Positions 30,845 to 33,659 of a stretch of DNA of 33,659 nt are shown piece by piece. Origin of the DNA: Verrucomicrobiaceae bacterium (lineage in GTDB: Bacteria; Verrucomicrobiota; Verrucomicrobiia; Verrucomicrobiales; Akkermansiaceae); NCBI GenBank assembly GCA_027485995.1, contig JAIXPW010000114.1, positions 1 to 33,659 on the forward strand, in the 5' to 3' direction. Position 1 is the first letter of the stretch; every line of letters begins with the position of its first letter. The notes under the pieces are model-generated. The model ran no database searches. It saw only the letters and a list, made by a program, of their open reading frames with translations, and had not been told where the DNA came from. A program made the position numbers and the translations under genes.

Positions 30845-32602
30845 ATGCTCCCCGAGCACGCCCCATTCACCCCGGAACAGCGCAAGGCGATTGATTCGCT
30901 GGTCTCCGGCCTCGACCCCGTCCAGCGTGGCTGGCTCAGCGGATTTCTCGCTGCGTCCGGCACGGTCGCCCCGGTTTCAGCGCCCGCTGCCGCCACCAAG
31001 CTCACCGTGCTTTACGGAACTGAATCGGGTAACTCCGAGGTTCTGGCCGACCGCACCGCCAAGGAGGCCAAGAAGCGCGGCTTTCAGGCGGTCGTGAAAA
31101 GCATGGCCGACACCAAGCCCGCCGATCTGGCCAAGGCCACCAATCTGCTGGTGATCGTCAGCACCTGGGGTGACGGCGAGCCGCCGGAAGGAGCCACCAC
31201 CTTCTACAAGGAACTGATGAGCGGTGAGCTCGCGCTTTCCGGCGTGTCCTACTCGGTCTGCGCGCTGGGCGACACCAGCTACGAGAAGTTCTGCCAGACC
31301 GGAAAGGATATCGACGCCCGGCTTGAAAAGTTCGGAGCCAAGCGGATCAGCGATCGCAAGGACTGCGATGTGGACTACGAGGAATCGTGGAGCAGTTGGC
31401 TCGACGCCACCCTTTCCTCCATCGCCCCGCAAAGCACGGCCTCCGTCGTCGCGGCTCCGGTCGCGGGTGCCGTGGTCGAGTATGGAAAGAAGAATCCGTT
31501 CCCGTCCGAGGTCCTGGAAAACTCCCTGCTCAATGGCGAGGGCTCTGCGAAGGAAACCATTCATCTCGGGCTTTCACTCGAAGGTTCCGGTTTGTCCTAT
31601 GAGCCCGGCGATGCCTTGGCGGTGATTCCGGTCAACGCGCCTGACGTGATTCAGGCCGTGCTGAATGCCGCGAAACTCAAGGGCACCGAAACGGTCGAAG
31701 TGAAGGGTGAGGGGAGCAAGCTGCTCGCCGACGCCCTCCGCGAGGACTACGACATCACCGCCCTCTCTCGTGCCGTGCTGACGAAGCTTCAGGCGATCAC
31801 CGGTTCGACCGAACTCGCCGCCCTCCTGGCCGAGGATGCGAAGGAGCAGCTCAAGGCCTGGAACTACGGCCGCGAGATCGTCGACGCCATCGAGGCCTTC
31901 GCGCCGAATGGCCTGACTGCCGAGCAACTCGCCGGGATTTTCCGCAAGCTGCCGCCGCGCCTGTATTCGATCGCGTCGAGTCCGCTCGCGCACCCCGGAG
32001 AGGTTCATCTCACGGTGGCTGCCGTTCGTTACGACGCCCATGGTCGCCAGCGCAAGGGTGTCTGCTCGACCTATCTGGCCGATCTCGTGAAGACCGGGGA
32101 TTTCACCTCGATCTTCGTTCAGCCGAACAAGAACTTCCGTTTGCCGACTTCCGGCGAGACGCCAGTCATCATGGTCGGCCCCGGCACCGGTGTGGCTCCT
32201 TTCCGCGCGTTTGTCGAACATCGCGCCGCACTCGGTCATCCGGGCAAGAACTGGTTGTTCTTCGGCGACCAGCGCTACACCTACGACTTCCTCTATCAGC
32301 TCGAATGGCAGGACCATCTCAAGTCCGGTGTCCTATCGAAGCTCGACGTCGCCTTCTCCCGCGACCAGCCCGAGAAGATCTACGTCCAGCACAAGATGCT
32401 GGAGCGCGCCAAGGAGCTCTATGCCTGGCTCGAGGAAGGTGCCCACTTCTACGTCTGCGGCGATGCCAACCGCATGGCGCATGATGTCCACGAAGCCCTC
32501 GTTTCCATCGTCGAATCCCAGGGCCACAAGTCCCGTGCCGATGCCGAGGCCTATGTCGAGGAACTCAAGAAGGCGAAGCGCTATCAGCGTGATGTCTACT
32601 GA
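30845..32602 (+). CDS. cysJ: Sulfite reductase flavoprotein subunit
   Basis: This 585-residue NADPH-dependent diflavin reductase is close in length to E. coli CysJ (599). After a short helical start (FTPEQRKAIDSLVSGLDPVQ) comes a flavodoxin domain from about 52 with the FMN loop YGTESGNSE, and later CALGDTSYEKFC. The FAD region has RLYSIASSP (about 371-379). The NADPH region has GPGTGVAPFRAF (about 445-456), FFGDQRYTYDFLYQLEW and the usual C-terminal aromatic end, KRYQRDVY. It passes electrons from NADPH to the CysI hemoprotein encoded next. The pair makes sulfide for cysteine synthesis. Confidence 0.95.
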   Translation: MLPEHAPFTPEQRKAIDSLVSGLDPVQRGWLSGFLAASGTVAPVSAPAAATKLTVLYGTESGNSEVLADRTAKEAKKRGFQAVVKSMADTKPADLAKATNLLVIVSTWGDGEPPEGATTFYKELMSGELALSGVSYSVCALGDTSYEKFCQTGKDIDARLEKFGAKRISDRKDCDVDYEESWSSWLDATLSSIAPQSTASVVAAPVAGAVVEYGKKNPFPSEVLENSLLNGEGSAKETIHLGLSLEGSGLSYEPGDALAVIPVNAPDVIQAVLNAAKLKGTETVEVKGEGSKLLADALREDYDITALSRAVLTKLQAITGSTELAALLAEDAKEQLKAWNYGREIVDAIEAFAPNGLTAEQLAGIFRKLPPRLYSIASSPLAHPGEVHLTVAAVRYDAHGRQRKGVCSTYLADLVKTGDFTSIFVQPNKNFRLPTSGETPVIMVGPGTGVAPFRAFVEHRAALGHPGKNWLFFGDQRYTYDFLYQLEWQDHLKSGVLSKLDVAFSRDQPEKIYVQHKMLERAKELYAWLEEGAHFYVCGDANRMAHDVHEALVSIVESQGHKSRADAEAYVEELKKAKRYQRDVY

Positions 32603-32709
32603 AGAGTTGTGCCGGGTGATCGGTGAGCGGTGATCGGAGAAGATCACCTTCGCCGTTCACCTCTTCAAAACACCGATCACTGATCACCGTCCACCGATCA
32701 CTTTCACCC
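32603..32709. repeat. Dyad spacer of TGATCGGTG-type units
   Basis: Between cysJ and cysI, 32616-32636 carries two copies of GGTGATCGG separated by TGAGC-like sequence, and 32671-32702 carries the opposite-strand units (ACCGATCACTGATCACCG and ACCGATCAC). The two halves can pair into a long imperfect hairpin. The middle also contains AGATCACC and GTTCACC. It is too rich in inverted units to be coding and lacks a T tract for termination. It could stabilise or partition the cysJ-cysI message, or be a passive repeat. Confidence 0.75.
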
Positions 32710-33659
32710 ATGAGCGAAAAGAAACTCTCCGCCAACGAAGGCATCAAGACCCGCAGCAACTACCTGCGTGGCACCATCGCTGAAGGACTCGCCGACCTTT
32801 CCACCGGGTCGCTCAGCGAGGACGACCAGCAGTTGCTCAAGTTCCACGGTTCCTACCAGCAGGACGATCGCGACCTGCGCGCCAATCGCCGCAAGCATCG
32901 TCTTGAAAAGGCCTACTCCTTCATGATCCGCATCCGGGTTCCCGGCGGTGTGGCGACTCCCGCGCAGTGGCTTGCCACCGACGAAATGGCGGAAACCTAC
33001 GCCAATGGGACGATCAAGCTGACCACCCGTCAGGCCTTCCAGCTTCACGGGATCATCAAGACCAACCTGAAGCGCACGGTAAAGGCGATCAACGCCGCCG
33101 CCATGGATTCCATTGCGGCCTGCGGCGACGTGAACCGCAACGTGATGTGCAATCCGAACCCGCACCTTTCGTCGGTCCACGCCGAGGCCCTGAAGCTTTC
33201 CCAGGACATCTCCGATCACCTCACTCCCGCCACCCGTGCCTACCACGAGATCTGGCTGGATGGGGAAAAGATCGAGTCGTCCGAGGAAGAGGTCGAGCCG
33301 ATCTACGGCAAGACCTACCTGCCTCGTAAGTTCAAGATCACCGTCGCGGTGCCTCCCTCAAACGACGTCGACATTTACGCCAACGATCTTTCCTTCGTCG
33401 CCATCGTCGAGCACGGCAAGGTCGTCGGTTACAACGTCGCCGTCGGTGGTGGCATGGGCATGACCCACGGCAACGAGGCCACCTTCCCGCGCCTGGCCGA
33501 CATCATCGGCTTCTGCACGCCGGAGCAGGCGGTCGATGTGGCCGAGAAGGTCGTGCTGGTGCAGCGCGATTACGGCGACCGCACGGATCGCAAGCATTCC
33601 CGTCTCAAGTACACGATCGAGGATCGTGGCATCGCCTGGTTCAAGACCGAGCTCGACAA
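32710..33659 (+). CDS. cysI: Sulfite reductase hemoprotein subunit, 3' end beyond the window
   Basis: The first 316 residues of CysI are present. The opening ([15 protein letters not shown]), [17 protein letters not shown], the siroheme-domain stretch [55 protein letters not shown] and [11 protein letters not shown] all follow the order of the E. coli protein. The Cys ligands of the iron-sulfur cluster lie beyond the window. It should reduce sulfite to sulfide with CysJ. ATG 32710 directly follows the repeat spacer. Confidence 0.95.
   Translation, partial: MSEKKLSANEGIKTRSNYLRGTIAEGLADLSTGSLSEDDQQLLKFHGSYQQDDRDLRANRRKHRLEKAYSFMIRIRVPGGVATPAQWLATDEMAETYANGTIKLTTRQAFQLHGIIKTNLKRTVKAINAAAMDSIAACGDVNRNVMCNPNPHLSSVHAEALKLSQDISDHLTPATRAYHEIWLDGEKIESSEEEVEPIYGKTYLPRKFKITVAVPPSNDVDIYANDLSFVAIVEHGKVVGYNVAVGGGMGMTHGNEATFPRLADIIGFCTPEQAVDVAEKVVLVQRDYGDRTDRKHSRLKYTIEDRGIAWFKTELD

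Overview
The window looks like a piece of a GC-rich Verrucomicrobia-type chromosome (Luteolibacter-like is my best guess from protein character, not a database result). It carries about 20 kb of horizontally acquired DNA inserted into a tRNA-Leu gene. Chromosomal flanks are at 1-3253 and 23208-33659; the insert runs from a 29-bp duplicate of the tRNA 3' end (3254-3282) to the intact tRNA-Leu(UAG) (23183-23264, minus strand).

Left flank: a short-unit repeat spacer, a DoxX/MauE-type membrane protein, a large secreted discoidin-like/PDZ/DUF6288 protein, an intrinsic terminator, and a 71-residue protein that once lay just downstream of the tRNA.

Insert, left half (plus strand): tyrosine integrase, HigBA toxin-antitoxin with a visible promoter and operator, an unknown protein, an AlpA/excisionase-like HTH protein, a D5/P4-type SF3 helicase, a zinc-finger/AEP-like primase, a small unknown ORF, a strongly structured non-coding stretch ending in a terminator-like hairpin, a small membrane protein, and a protein with a degenerate phospholipase-D-like motif. 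Insert, right half (minus strand): a six-gene defence operon, hsdR-hsdM-hsdS followed by a DUF262/HNH (GmrSD-like) protein, a NucS-like/DUF5655 protein and a PD-(D/E)XK protein. At the right end are an orphan terminase-small-subunit-like gene, a second degenerate HTH fragment, and integrase-type repeat sites that mirror those at the left end. Integrase + AlpA-like regulator + primase/helicase + TerS-like gene + defence cargo, with no capsid or tail genes, is the layout of a phage satellite (PICI-like) or a closely related integrative island.

Right flank: a MidA-like methyltransferase divergent from a class-A-PBP-like protein whose glycosyltransferase motifs are intact but whose three transpeptidase motifs are all altered, a zinc-ribbon membrane protein, a protein with a degenerate nucleotidyltransferase motif, a DUF5069 protein, an alpha/beta hydrolase, and cysJ-cysI (sulfite reductase; cysI is cut by the window edge). 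Several spacers (1-170, 18537-18568, 32616-32702) are built of short direct and inverted units with different sequences but a similar plan.
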